From: Berberis thunbergii
Lineage: Eukaryota; Streptophyta; Magnoliopsida; Ranunculales; Berberidaceae
Length of the DNA stretch: 64,000 nucleotides
NCBI GenBank assembly: GCA_003290165.1
Contig: QNQO01006228.1
Span: forward strand, 248,001 to 312,000
Direction: 5' to 3'
The first letter of the stretch is position 1, and every line of letters starts with the position of its first letter. Made by a program: the position numbers and the translations under genes. Under the pieces are notes generated by a model. That model was given only the letters and a program-made list of their open reading frames with translations. It was not told the DNA's origin and did no database searches. Positions 46,442 through 57,489 of the stretch are shown here, one piece after another.

Positions 46442-46850
46442 TCAAGAGAGGGTAATAAAATGTTGCAATGAACTAACTAGGCTGGTTGGCCAGTGCTTCA
46501 TATTCCCAACATATGTTAGGTCTGTATAGTGTGGATCAAGCAAAGTCTCAATTGCAAATTGGTTTTCAGCAAGCAGGGGAGCATTTTTGTCCACATACAA
46601 ATCAGCTGCTAAAACTGCAAGCACTTCTGCATGAGATACAAAGAAACAAATAAAAAAAAAAGGTTATAAATTTGAAACATTGTGATTCCCATTTGATATT
46701 ATGCACAGTGTTGATACCTGGATATAGAGATATGAAAACATCCTCCATCTCCACAATGGCAACATCTTTGTCACCAACTTCGTATGATGCCACTGCTCTC
46801 GCCACTCTTGCATAGTCAGATAATCCAAAATCTTTGTAATCTTGGACAAC
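46442..46850 (-). CDS. Last two exons of an unrecognised spliced gene
   Basis: Exon 46,850-46,718 reads VVQDYKDFGLSDYARVARAV, then ASYEVGDKDVAIVEMEDVFI and SLYP. It ends at CCAG/GTATC and starts after a TTTTAG acceptor. Exon 46,626-46,442 follows a CATGCAG acceptor and reads EVLAVLAADLYVDKNAPLLA, ENQFAIETLLDPHYTDLTYV and GNMKHWPTSL, with stop TGA. The phases join exactly (133 + 185 = 318 nt). No lesions are seen and the sequence is clearly protein-like, but I do not recognise the family. The upstream exons must lie beyond the Tat element at 46,888-56,737, which therefore sits in the preceding intron or has severed the gene. Confidence 0.75.
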
Positions 46851-46887
46851 CTAAAATGATTAGGCAAAAGTGAGCAGCCATGACCTA

Positions 46888-47485
46888 TGATGATTCATCA
46901 AACCGTCTTCTAATCTACTCCATATATGTGACATGATGATCTTGTGAACAAAGTAAAACAGGCCTAGATGAGCGTCCAATCTAACAGAGTCCAGATTACT
47001 TCAAGCCCACTGAGACGGGTACCAAGAGGTTGGACCCAATCAGCAATGCCCTATTATGCTCATAAATTATATGGTCAAGCCCCGATCCTCGTAAGACCAA
47101 ATAAGGCAAGTATCTAGGCGTTTGACCTGAGACGGGCTGGCCAACAACACATTGACTTCATCTAGGAAACAAATATCTGAGTATAAGTCGTGCATGAAAA
47201 CTCTTCTGCATGGACAACACTCCACAAGGAAAGGATCTATAACATATATCTTTCCTTAAACCACGCCATCAAAGGTACAGCCGAACAAGGACTCTCACAT
47301 GATAAATAGGGCTCAAGATTGAGGAACTAATGTACGCTACAGAACCCAATTTCAAGCATTATGCATTTCTCAAACCTTGTCTGACTTGAGCATCGGAGTG
47401 TCATTGGCCGCCACAATGATGGTCTTTGGCTCACGTGTGTTCCTTGTGCAGGTCAAGGTCAAGGAAAACGGAAACCGATCCATCA
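46888..47485 (+). repeat. 5' LTR of Tat element 2
   Basis: Starts TGATGATTCATCAAACCGTC and ends CCGATCCATCA. It shares GGTTGGACCCAATCA, GGAAAGGATCT and CATCGGA.TGTCAT blocks with 56,211-56,737. Confidence 0.85.
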
Positions 47486-47488
47486 GTT

Positions 47489-47506
47489 TGGCACCGTCCA
47501 TGGGGA
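47489..47506 (+). promoter_or_regulatory. Primer-binding site of Tat element 2
   Basis: TGGCACCGTCCATGGGGA begins three bases after the LTR and starts with the TGG that pairs with a tRNA 3' CCA. The tRNA species is not assigned. Element 1 keeps only a decayed version of this site just after 32,752. Confidence 0.6.
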
Positions 47507-47561
47507 TTGACAAAGTTCCTAAGAAAATAGAGATAACACCCCTTCATTAAAGTCCGGAAAG

Positions 47562-48917
47562 ATGGTAACCACAAGATTTCGTAATAATGGTGAAACCATC
47601 GAGCCTTCAAACGCTAGAACCAGTGTAGTACCGCTAGCTTTAGTGATACTAGCCACGTGGGGAGAACAACTCCAGGCCCTCGCGCCGGCTGCAGCCATGA
47701 CGGACTCTAGGGTGGATCAATTGTTAGCCCAAGTGCAACAAATTGCTCAAATGGTGGAGATACTTGCGCATCAGAACCCACCACCCACAGGCAGTGACCG
47801 GGAGGTAGAAAGGACCCGGCCTCCACAGGAGAATAGAAAGCGCGTTCAGGAGTCACAATGCCCCTTTTAGCTCTCAAGGGACCAAGAACTGCGGAAATCC
47901 AGGGACCGGAGCTGTCCATGGAGATCCGATGTCTAACGCTAACAAGCCCATTTTGCATAAACCCCTTCGGCTTGGGGCCACCAATCTAGATGTGTTATAC
48001 AACCTCACTCCCCATCCGTTCACGAATCAGATCATGAACGTGCCACTACCGAAGAAGTTCAGTCCACCAAAGCTGGAGTTTTGTGACAGGATAGTGGACC
48101 CGTCCGACCACCTACACCATTATCACCATGCGATGGCACTAAAAGAGGGATCTGAAGCAGTAATGTGTCAGACATTTCCCACCAGCTTGAAGAAAACAAC
48201 GCTGACCTGGTTCCACTGTCTCCCTTCGAGGTCTATTGACTCATTTCAGACGTTGGCCAAAGCGTTTATCACTCGTTTTGCCAGCAACCAACGGATCAGC
48301 AAGGGGCGCATTACATGCTCAGCCTCAAGCAGAAGCCAAACAAAACACTAAAGGAGTACGTCACCCGCTTCAATGATGAGTTGACTATGATTGACGGCTA
48401 CAACGATGACTCCTTAATCACAGCTTTCACCTTTGGTCTGAGGGGAGGCCAATTCTACAACTTCCTCACCTTGGAGCCACCGACGGACATGGCAGACTTG
48501 CTAAAAAGCGTTCAAAAATGCATCACCCTTGAGGAGATGTGGGCTGCCAAAAAGGGGGAGAATCTGACACAAAATATTCCCCTAGTCCAAGAGAAAAAAG
48601 AAAAAAAACAGGATGACGATGACAAAAACAAAAGGAAGCGAAGTGATAGTAAGCCAGACGCTGTCCGAACGAGGCAAGATAAAGCCTTCAACTTCGTTGG
48701 ATCCAAATCCTACACTCTCCTCAACTCCAGCCCGTCGGACGTCCTCAATACCATTAAGAATTGGGGAGAAGTGAAGTGGCCTTCCAAACAGCGGCGAGAT
48801 CCTTCCCGGCAGGACAATGGCAAGTACTACTCCTTTCACAAGGACAACAACCACGATACTGAAGACTGCAAGAATATTAGAAGTACTGGAAGAAGGGAAA
48901 ACTCAAAGAATTCCTGA
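47562..48917 (+). pseudogene. gag of Tat element 2, nearly continuous
   Basis: Three frames in series: 47,562-47,870 (MVTTRFRNNGETIEPSN...; DSRVDQLLAQVQQIAQMVEI), 47,929-48,351 (PLPKKFSPPKLEFCDRIVDP, SDHLHHYHHAMALKEGSEAV, TWFHCLPSRSIDSFQTLAKA) and 48,315-48,917 (LSLKQKPNKTLKEYVTRFND, TFGLRGGQFYNFLTLEPPTD). The last ends in a zinc-knuckle-like YYSFHKDNNHDTEDC. Only a few frame changes separate them, so decay is milder than in element 1. Confidence 0.85.
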
Positions 48918-49139
48918 GCCCGAAAATAAGACAAGACCAGCTAAAGGAAAGAGAAGAAGTCGTTAAAGAGATAGAAGGAAAGGCGGCTGACATTATATAT
49001 TTTCTGCATGGGGTATGCTCAGAAAGCGGGCAATCCAACAGATATTGAAAGATGACGTTCTGCGAGATGCAGACTCAGTCTACCTATGAAGACTGACAAG
49101 TGTGATACGCTCGTGTTTAGAACCTGATCCCGTCGCTGA

Positions 49140-49494
49140 TATTCATGGATAAAGACCTCCAAGGCGTCCACTCTCCTCATAACGATGCTCTGGTTATCTC
49201 AGTACTCATAGTGAAATGGGAAGTGAATAGATCCTTGGGAGCTCCTTGAACTTCCTATTCCTTAATACGTTCCGCTACATGCAGCTCAAAGAGGAGAACT
49301 TGATGCCCGTCAGTCACCCCATGATAGGGTTTAGCGGGGAGAAGTGCATCCTTGTCGAGGAGATTAGGCTGGCGGAGGTGGTAGGAGAGCTACAACTGCA
49401 AAAAGTCATGTTTTGGGAGTTCATGATGGTCGATGCCCCATCCACCTACAATATCATCTTGGAAGGCCTTGGCTCCATTAGATGGAAGCAGTAG
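49140..49494 (+). pseudogene. Protease region of Tat element 2
   Basis: HNDALVISVLIVKWEVN is followed by LNFLFLNTFRYMQLKEENLM, HPMIGFSGEKCILVEEIRLA and VDAPSTYNIILEGLGSI. This matches the layout of the Tat protease domain, but the region of the catalytic Asp is frame-shifted and unrecognisable. Confidence 0.65.
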
Positions 49495-49839
49495 TTTCCA
49501 CTTTGCATCAGTGCATCAAGTACCCTACCAATCAGGCGGAAAGGGCCATTCAAGGAGACCGGTTGTCAGCAAGAGACTGCCACTATGCAACATTAAAACA
49601 GCTGGACTGTTAGCAATCACAACCTGGGCCAACGAGTCACACATCTCAGAGCTCGGGCCCAAAGAAGATAGAAGAGTCTCCTCACTCAGACGATGAGACT
49701 CCAGTCAGTCCGAAGGGAAGACCCAATGTTCGCCTGCCAAAGAGGGAGTCAATCGCGGTTTACCTTGACAACTCCAGCGACAACAGAGTCGACCAGATAG
49801 GTTCCTGCCCGAGCAAAGAATTGGCCCCTCCGTGATCAC

Positions 49840-50284
49840 CATCAACTGGAAGTTTACCCTGAGCGAAAGCCGATCAGTTAAAAGAAGATACCCATGGCCC
49901 CTGAAGGAAATTGGATCATCAATGAAGCATTGTACCAAGACTAGCTAGCCAATACCATCTTGGTGAAAAAAAGAGTGGGAAATGGAGATTATGTATGAAT
50001 TACACATGCCCGAATAAGGCTTGTCTGAAAAAAAAAAAACCCTCAACTTCCTCGCATTGATCAGATCATGGACTTCTGAACACAACCTTCTAAACTTCAT
50101 GGAAGCTTATTCCGGATACAACCAAATATAAATGCACCCCTAGACTGATAGAAGGCCTTCTTCATAATTGAAAGAGAGACATGTCGCTATCGGGTGAGGT
50201 CATTCGGCCTAAAGAGCATGGGAGCAACGCATCAACGACTGGTAAGTCGGATGTTCAATCAGCAAATTGGCTGAATCATGGAGG
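49840..50284 (+). pseudogene. N-terminal RT fragment of Tat element 2
   Basis: Broken pieces of the palm region are readable: HNLLNFMEAYSGYNQI near 50,080-50,130, and a GHSA-like block before 50,230. The YxDD box, connection domain and RNase H are absent because the sequence switches to a foreign 3' region at about 50,285. Confidence 0.65.
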
Positions 50285-51837
50285 TCTATATAGATGACTC
50301 AACACATTTAACCGTTCTAGTTCATATGAACCAAGACAAAACCCTGACCACTAAGACTCAAATAAATAATGAGTCAAGATCTAATCTCGAAAAGACTATC
50401 CATCTGTCACTCCAGTTATTTACAAAACTAAATAGCATTAATTCGACAGACCAACGCCTACTCAGAAAATGAGCAACCAACGAGATGCAACCCGCCCACA
50501 TTAACATTGCTCTTCATTGATTTCGCTATCATCGACGAATCGTGCTACTCCGTCAAGGGAATTACACAAGCTGATTCAGGACCACACACATCTCCTTCAG
50601 GACCAAATTAGCATAATCCCAACTCAGAGTGAAAATGTCTCATTCTTTTTTACAGTCCAGGAGAGTTGTTAGCACAAACCAATATGATCCACAATCATTC
50701 ACAGCATACATGAAAAGATAATTCTAAAAAACAGACTTTATTTATTATTAAAAAAATCATTACAAAGCTTGACCGACTAACTAGTACAAAAGCTTACACA
50801 ATACAAGTATTTAAGCTTGGTGCAAAGCAAGGCCGAGTAAGGATCCCACCGGTACACACGTCGATATTTTGCTCCGCTAATCTCCCTTTAGAAAAGCACT
50901 TGGAAGTCAAGTAAAAAGTAGCGTCCACCCAAAGTTGGCCCCTAGTACACACGCCGACACTTTGCTCCACCAATTTGCCTTCACAAATGGATTTGGAAGT
51001 GAAAACAAAAGGACCCAAAGTTGGCTGCAGGGGTGATCCCTAAAAAAAGGGAGGCATGAGGTGAAGCATAGTCAGCTCCCCAAGATAAAATACAAACTTG
51101 GCCCCTAAGGGGGAGTCTGTACTTCTTCTTTTGCGATGTAAAAAGAAATTTGAAGGTCCCACGGAACCACTTGATGCTCATTCAAACCAGGTGGCCTCAT
51201 CCAATAACAGGTCTTGTTAAGACTCATCGTTGCAAATGTCAAAACATTTGAAGACTCCACCAACGAAGATCTTTCTTCGTCCCTTAGTGAAACAAAAACG
51301 CATTTTCTGGAAAGACACATTTGAGGAACACGCTCTACAGTGTTCATGGCGATATTTAAAACTGCGAAAACCAGCCTATATATAGGCACAACGGTTCACA
51401 GGAGAAGGTCACCCAACAGTCACATCAACATTAAATGTTACATGGAGAATTAGGATGTGACAGTTCCAATCGACATAAACTGCACCATTCCATATTCAAT
51501 GAATTAATGGAACTGCATGCAGTCCCATTAACTGGGAAGAGTAACCGATGGTAAACCAAACAGTCTTGCAATCTACTCCATACACGTGGCATGACGATCT
51601 CATCAAATGATTGGAATGGGCCCAAAAAAGCACCTGACCTGATCCAGCCCAAAAGACAAGGAACAAAGCCCAATATACTCCATGTCCACTGAGGTAAATA
51701 TCTGGAAGGTGGACCCAATCAACAAGGCCCTATTAAGCCCAGAAGTCAACTGGTCAAACCAGAACCCATAAGGCCTAATAAGGCAAATATCTAGAAGTTT
51801 GACCTAAGATAGGTAGGCCAGTGAGACGTTAAGCCCT
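50285..51837 (+). mobile_element. Foreign Tat 3' end (non-coding region plus LTR fragment) inside element 2
   Basis: 50,290-51,545 matches the 3' non-coding region of element 1 (38,030-39,328), ending in AACTGGGAAGAGTAAC. 51,546-51,837 matches the first 290 or so bases of a Tat LTR (GATGGTAAACCAAACAGTC). The join to integrase sequence at about 51,838 is abrupt. This segment occupies the place of RT, RNase H and most of the integrase. Confidence 0.75.
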
Positions 51838-52090
51838 ACGGTGAAACACCATTCACTCGAGCTTATGGAGCGGAGGCAAAGTAAAGCTGGGAATACCAAC
51901 GCCCAAAATGGAGGGTTTCAGGCCGGATGACAATGATGACGCTTTACGCGTCAGACTAGACCTCCAAAAAGAAAATAGGGATGAGAACCGTAAGAACAAC
52001 AGGTCAAGTGCATGTTGATTTGCAAACATGAATGGTGAAAGCCCTGGGCGGCCAAGGAATGTAAAACACCTAAATAAATGTTACCAATAA
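51838..52090 (+). pseudogene. Integrase C-terminal fragment
   Basis: Spread over two frames: GETPFTRAYGAEAK, a frame change, LGIPTPKMEGFRPDDNDDAL, then RVRLDLQKENRDENRKNN. It corresponds to GETPFALAYG and the following block at 37,660-37,800 of element 1. The upstream DDE core is missing. Confidence 0.75.
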
Positions 52091-52274
52091 AAGGTATTTT
52101 CTTTTACTAAAGTTTCACTGTTGTTCATTAAATCTAGCTGGGTATCCAGCCAATCTATTGCAATTTGACTTAAGTATCAGGCCCACTGGTTCGATCTCCA
52201 TGTTGGACCACTAGGTGAGTTAAATAAGTCAGAACACCTAAGTCAAACTTATACACCCAAGGCCATTGGAGCAC

Positions 52275-52945
52275 TGTCCGACCATAGACAATGTTGGCCG
52301 TACTTGACCAAAGTTTAGTCAATTCATTAAGGTTGATGAAGGCAACTTTTGGTTTGCTCTAACGCCTAATCGGTCAAGAACGGACAAAAATGGCTTAGAA
52401 AGTGGAAGTCTAGTCAGAGCTCATAAAGCCTGACCAAGATGACTTGCCAAGGATCATTGTTCGACCATAGACAATGATGGCCGAACTTGATCAAAGTTTA
52501 ATTCATTAAGGTTGAAAAATATAATTTTTGGTCCGCTCTAATGCCTAGTCAGCCAAAAACGTACAAAGATGGCTTAGAAAATGGAGGTCTAGTAAAAACT
52601 CATGGAATCCGACCAAGATGACTTGCCAAGGATCATTGTCCGACCATAGACAATGATGACCGAACTTGACTGAAGTTTAGTTAGTTCATTAAGACTGATG
52701 AAGACAACTTTTGGTCCACTCTAACGCCTAGCCCGCCAGGAGTGGATGAAGATGGCTTAAAAAATGGAGGTATAGTCAAAACTCGTGGAGTCTGACCAAG
52801 ATGACTTGCCAGGGATCATTGTCCGACCATAGACAATGATGGTCGAACTTAACCAAAGCTTAGTCAGCCTACGAAAGCTGATGAAAACAACTTCTGGTCC
52901 GCTCTACTGCCTAGTCCGCTAACAGCGGATTAAGATGGATTAAGG
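52275..52945. repeat. 180-bp tandem repeat, about 3.7 copies
   Basis: The marker GACCATAGACAATG recurs at 52,280, 52,463, 52,642 and 52,825 (spacing 183, 179, 183). Each unit also has TTGGTCCGCTCTAA-type text, AAGATGGCTTA, CTAGTCA.AACTC and GACCAAGATGACTTGCCA. It lies between integrase and antisense ORF. Tandem repeats in the 3' untranslated region are a known trait of Tat-lineage retrotransposons and have been proposed as seeds of satellite DNA. Confidence 0.9.
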
Positions 52946-53312
52946 AATCAGAAGTATGATTAAAGTTGTGAGTTCGAATGATCTCCGGTTCGTCGAGATT
53001 ATTATTACTCCATTGCACAGAGCTTAGCCAACTTACAAGGTTTGGCCAAGATAACTTCCGGATCTCTTCAGATTCTAGACCATAATTGCTTGACTACAAG
53101 AGCAATCGCAAGTTGAGCGTTCAGAACTCTCATTACCAGATCAACTAGGTAGTTTCCTGACTTAGAAAATTTTCTTGTCTAAGACCAACAACATGGCAAA
53201 GCAACACAGTAGATATCCAGTAGAAAAAGTCCAAAATGTACAAAATGTTTCTTAACAAATCCTCTTTCATTAGTGATTCAGAAATATAGAGTTTACTCCT
53301 GATCAAAGAAGG

Positions 53313-55911
53313 TTAAGATACAGTGGGGTTGGGCTTACCAGGAGAAGAATCAAGAGAGGGCTTTGTACGTACTACAACATCAACACCTTGACTTGGGTTG
53401 TCATCTTCTTGTGATTGGTTAGAAGCTTCTTCGAACTCCGCGTAGACCGCCTTTTTGTAGTAGGAAAGATTTTAATGAGCGTGGTCCTCTTCCATCAGTT
53501 CCAACAACTCTAGCCATCCTTTCACCACTAGGCTGAATTGGAATGTGCTTTGAGCCTTGAGAAGCCCCTCCTCGCAAGCTTTTGACTATGTGGGCTCTCG
53601 CTTTGCCAGTTCCAACCTGGCCGCCAATGCATCAGCTTTAGATTGCTCGGTACTTAGCTTATCTTTGATCGGGCTGAGCTCATTTTATATCAAGAGGAGT
53701 TGCTCTTCTGCCATCCTTGCAAGCTTGGCGCTGAAAGCAACGCTAGCTTCCAGTTGCCAACATTGGGCCTCCCATTCAGATTCTCCGTTACTCTTCTCAA
53801 CGTTTAAAGCCTGAACCTCAAAGTACATCTTGGCCATGGTCTTCCTGGCAAGCTTCAAGTCACGTTGGGCATGATTCAACTCCATCTCCAACCTGTCATT
53901 TGCAGACAAACATTGGCCAAATCAGATTCAAATGACTCTGAGCGGGCCATCTTAGCCTCCAACCTAGTCTACAGAGCCTCCAGATGAACCTCCGATTCAG
54001 TAGGCCTGCGGTTTGAAACGACATCTGCCTAATGAACTTTGGTCTTCGAGCTATTTTTTCAGTAGCTCAATCTCACGAAGAGCATCTGAATACGACTTCT
54101 ACAGATGTGAAAAAAAACTCGCTCCATGATGTACACTCTCTCTCGAGTGTCCTCCACCTCTGTCCCAACAATGGCAACTTGGTTCAGATATGACATCCCC
54201 AACATCAGATGTCTCTGCTCCTTGTCCATACACTTGCCTAGTGTATCCCCTTCTGGCTTCAGAGCATGATTAGCCAGCCAATTGTTCCAACTACTGATAT
54301 GCTTCCTAGAAGCATTAAAAAGGTCCACCTTCTAATGCCTGGCTTGGTTGCTCATTTTTACCATATCTGGGCCAAAGAGACTAATTTGCGCATCAGGATG
54401 AAGAACTTTTGGGTCCGCAATAACACCAACACCGCCCTTCTTCATCTTCACCGCGTCAAGGGTCTTCTCTATCGCTTTCCCCTTATTCACAGCATATGGC
54501 TCTATCTCACTTGCCGATTCAGTAGCAGTTGAAGGGAAGGAAGGCAAGGACCAACTTCTCGGATCGACCTTGACCTCAAGCCAAGGGTGAGAACCGGAGG
54601 GAGTGCAGTAAGGACGACGAGAAGGGGACTATTCATCGTAGGGATGACGATCAGGTAACCTTTCGCTAGATCGAGAGGACTCTTGATCCAACAAGGGGTC
54701 GTATTTGAAATCCTTCAAAGAGAAAGGGCGAGTTTAGCCACCGTAAGATGAAGCAGCCTTTCCCACCTATAGCAGAAAGTTGTTCAAGATCTTCGCCTGC
54801 TAAGTGCTCAACTTCATCACATCATCCACCCCACCATTTTCAAATACTCGTTTCCAGGTCAGGAAGAGAAATGGGGGTTTTAGCCTGAGCATCTTGTCTC
54901 TCAGACATAACAACTTACACCCCAGCGGATACATCAAGCTCTTGCTCAACAACAGTTAGCCCCTCCTTCGAAGGGTCCAATATCCTGGAAGCAACATTAG
55001 CCGCAGTTCGAGGCTTCTTAGAGAGCAGAAATGAAGGGAGTGTTGCATCCAACTCCGCCCGCCTCGACGGACTAGGAATCTTAACCTTCAAGAGCTTCCT
55101 CTTCTTCGAAATAGGTATGCTAGCAAGCTTCGATTTTGAGACTCAGAAGAGAGTAGGAGCCACATGCCAATAGTCTTACAGTCCGATGCGCTTGATGTTG
55201 TTAGGCTGTACAACATCTTCAATCCTCATGAAAGTAAAGTCATCAAATTGGTCCAAGGCTTCTTTTTTTTCTGAAGAAAGAGGTGGTATCGAAATTTATC
55301 TACAAAAAGCACATATAACAATTCAATATGCAATCAACACAATTTGGAGCAAGAAAGATATTACACTCCCTCTGTTGTTTGAACTTTCGACTGATTGGAC
55401 GACCATCAAGCTCGAAATATTAGTCCGCAAAAACCATAAAGCAATACTTCTGCCAGAACTTATAATCATCAGGCAAAGTGCCCAAACAAGTCGGTGATCT
55501 CAACACACAGAAAGCGTGCTTATTCAACCAAGGAGAAGTGAGCAGTTGGATTGCCCTCAAAGACAGTCGAAGGCCAACAACTTTCACCTTGATTAAAATG
55601 ACGATCACAGTTTTGTACCCGTTTGGCACAAACTGAGCAGGCAAAAATTCAAGCTATGTCAAGGAGCGCCAAATTCCCTCGATAACAGGAAAATGAATGC
55701 CCGATTGAAACATACCCATGTACAAGAAAATGAGTCCACTCGGGGGAGACAAGGGCATCTGACCAACCCCCAAGGTAAAAAGATCCAGATTGTCAAGGAT
55801 CCCATACCTCTCGCAGAGATTCACCATATCCACCTTCGAAATTAACCTATCCTCAAAAAACGCAATACCTTTGGTAATTAGTTTATCAGGAAGTTGATTC
55901 TGATCCGCCAT
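53313..55911 (-). pseudogene. Antisense ORF of Tat element 2 (gypsy-type 'transposase' domain plus coiled coil)
   Basis: Reads opposite to gag-pol. From 55,911: MADQNQLPDKLITKGIAFFE, VNLCERYGILDNLDLF, PLSPPSGLIFLYMGMFQSGI, a stop, then EFLPAQFVPNGYKTVI and DDYKFWQKYCFMVFAD in the same frame. This pattern recalls the plant 'transposase (putative), gypsy type' domain (Pfam PF04195), identified from memory. Downstream blocks are basic and Ser/Thr-rich (54,332-54,547). A helical region at 54,059-54,328 (DKEQRHLMLGMSYLNQVAIV) and a clear coiled coil at 53,685-53,909 (DRLEMELNHAQRDLKLARKT) follow, then an acidic end (QSQEDDNPSQG). At least two in-frame stops and several shifts. Similar antisense 3' ORFs occur in other Tat-group elements such as Grande; their role is unknown. 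Confidence 0.7.
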
Positions 55912-56210
55912 TGAAATATGAATAAACCTTCGATTAACACTTGCGAAAGCGGAGTTGAACAGAAGTAAGAATGTGAAAGTAAGAGAGCAATGGGTTTCAG
56001 AAAAATTGCAAAAATAAAGAAACTCAACTTTGCTGGGAAGGAAACTTAAATAGATGCGAGGATTCGTGCCCTTTTTGAGCAGTCACATACTCAATTAATG
56101 ATGTCGCCGCTCGAAAAGATGTTTTAGACTCAATCATCACGATTGTATAGTTCCCTCATGAAGTGACTTAGTAAACCGACAAGTTGGCCCATTAACTCGG
56201 GGGGAGCAGC

Positions 56211-56737
56211 TGATGATACACCAAACTGTCTTCTAATCTACTTTGTACACATGACATGATCTCGTCAACAAAGTAAAACAAGCCTAGATGAACTCCCAAT
56301 CTGACATAACCTAGATTACTCCAAGCCCACTGAGGTGGGCACCAGGAGGTTGGACCCAATCAACAAGGCCCTATTAAGCTCGTAAGTCATATGGTCAAGC
56401 CCGGTACTCTAAGACCAAATAAGTCAAGACAGGAAGGCCAACAACACATTGACTCCTACTAGGAAACAAATATCAGAGTATAAGTCACACATGAAAACTC
56501 TCCTGCATAGACAACACTCCACAAGGAAAGGATCTCTAATAGATACTTTCTTAAACCACGCCACCAAAGGCATAGCCGAACAAGGAATCTCGCATGATAA
56601 ATAGGGCACAAGGTTGAAGAACTAAGGTACGTTACAGAACACAATTTCAAGCATTATGCCTTTGTCAGGCCTTATCTGACTTAAGCATCGGAATGTCATC
56701 TGCCCCCACGATGGTGGTCTTTGGCTTACGTGTGTTC
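56211..56737 (+). repeat. 3' LTR of Tat element 2, 3'-truncated
   Basis: Begins TGATGATACACCAAACTGTC after the purine tract CTCGGGGGGAGCAGC. It aligns with the 5' LTR until GTGTTCTTCC, then diverges. Confidence 0.8.
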
Positions 56738-56924
56738 TTCCCACTTTCTTCATATACATAGAGGACACAAAATATTTAAGGGTTTCGTTATTTTGACCGC
56801 AAGAACAAACACGAAAAGCAAAAAAATTCTGATTTTTTGGTAGTTGCTTATATATCTTTCAAAATTGATATGATTACATGTGACTACAGTAGGCCAAGTT
56901 TTATTAATTCATCTTATTATATTA

Positions 56925-57481
56925 CACTACACCAAAAACCCCCATTAGCAACGGTTCTATACCGTGGGCGTAACCCATTGTCACGGCTAAAAGCCGTGGG
57001 CTACAGAGGCGGCGCGAAATTTGTTGTAACGGCTATAAACCGTTGCTAAACATTGTAGCAACGGTTTTATGCTTGAGTAGGGGTGGTGATTTTCAGCATT
57101 TAGCCACGGTTTTAAACCGTTGCAAGAAAAATAGCAACGGTTTTTAGCCGTGGCAACAATAGCCACGGTTCTAAGCCGTGATAAAGTGTGGATATTAGCA
57201 ACGGTTTTAAACCGTGGCTAACCCTGGCCACGGTTTTAAGCCGTGGCTAAACAGTGAGAAATAAACTGTAGCTAACAAGTTAGCAACGGTTTTAAGCCGT
57301 GGCTAACCCTAGCCACGGTTTGAAGCCGTGGCTAAACAGTGAGAAATAAACTGTAGCTAACAAGGTAGCAACGGTTTTAAGCCGTGGCAAGATGCAACCA
57401 CTGTTGTAAGCCGTTGGCAGGTAAAACAAAATTCAAAAAAAAAAAATCTGGTTTGTTGCAACGGTTTCAAACCGTTGCAAA
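56925..57481 (+). mobile_element. CACTA-type DNA transposon end with palindromic subterminal repeats
   Basis: Starts CACTACACCAAAAACCCCC, the characteristic CACTA terminus, after TTA. It is followed by more than 15 copies of short units such as AGCAACGGTTTTAAACCGT, AGCCACGGTTTTAAGCCGTG and GCAACGGTTTCAAACCGTTG, many self-complementary. Such arrays bind the element's own DNA-binding protein (as for TnpA of En/Spm). No matching right end (GGTGTAGTG) is found up to 64,000 and no transposase is seen, so the element is truncated or very long. Confidence 0.75.
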
Positions 57482-57489
57482 TTAATATA

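Larger units (their letters stand above)
46888..56737 (+). mobile_element. Tat-lineage Ty3/gypsy retrotransposon 2, chimeric
   Basis: Components: 5' LTR (46,888-47,485), primer site, gag, protease and part of RT. Next comes a foreign 3' non-coding region with an LTR fragment (50,285-51,837), then an integrase tail (51,838-52,080). A tandem repeat (52,275-52,945), an antisense ORF (53,313-55,911) and a 3' LTR (56,211-about 56,737) complete it. The outer LTRs resemble each other more than either resembles the inner LTR fragment. RT C-terminus, RNase H and most of the integrase are missing. The 3' LTR lacks its last 45 or so bases, so no target duplication can be read. Confidence 0.8.

Noticed and set aside
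52275..52945. Regularly spaced repeats, considered as CRISPR
   Set aside because: Units are about 180 bp and similar throughout, with no short repeat-spacer alternation, and they lie inside a plant retrotransposon.
56925..57481. Short palindromic repeats, considered as CRISPR or a replication origin
   Set aside because: Spacing is irregular, repeats are degenerate, and they directly follow a CACTA terminus; the subterminal array explains them.
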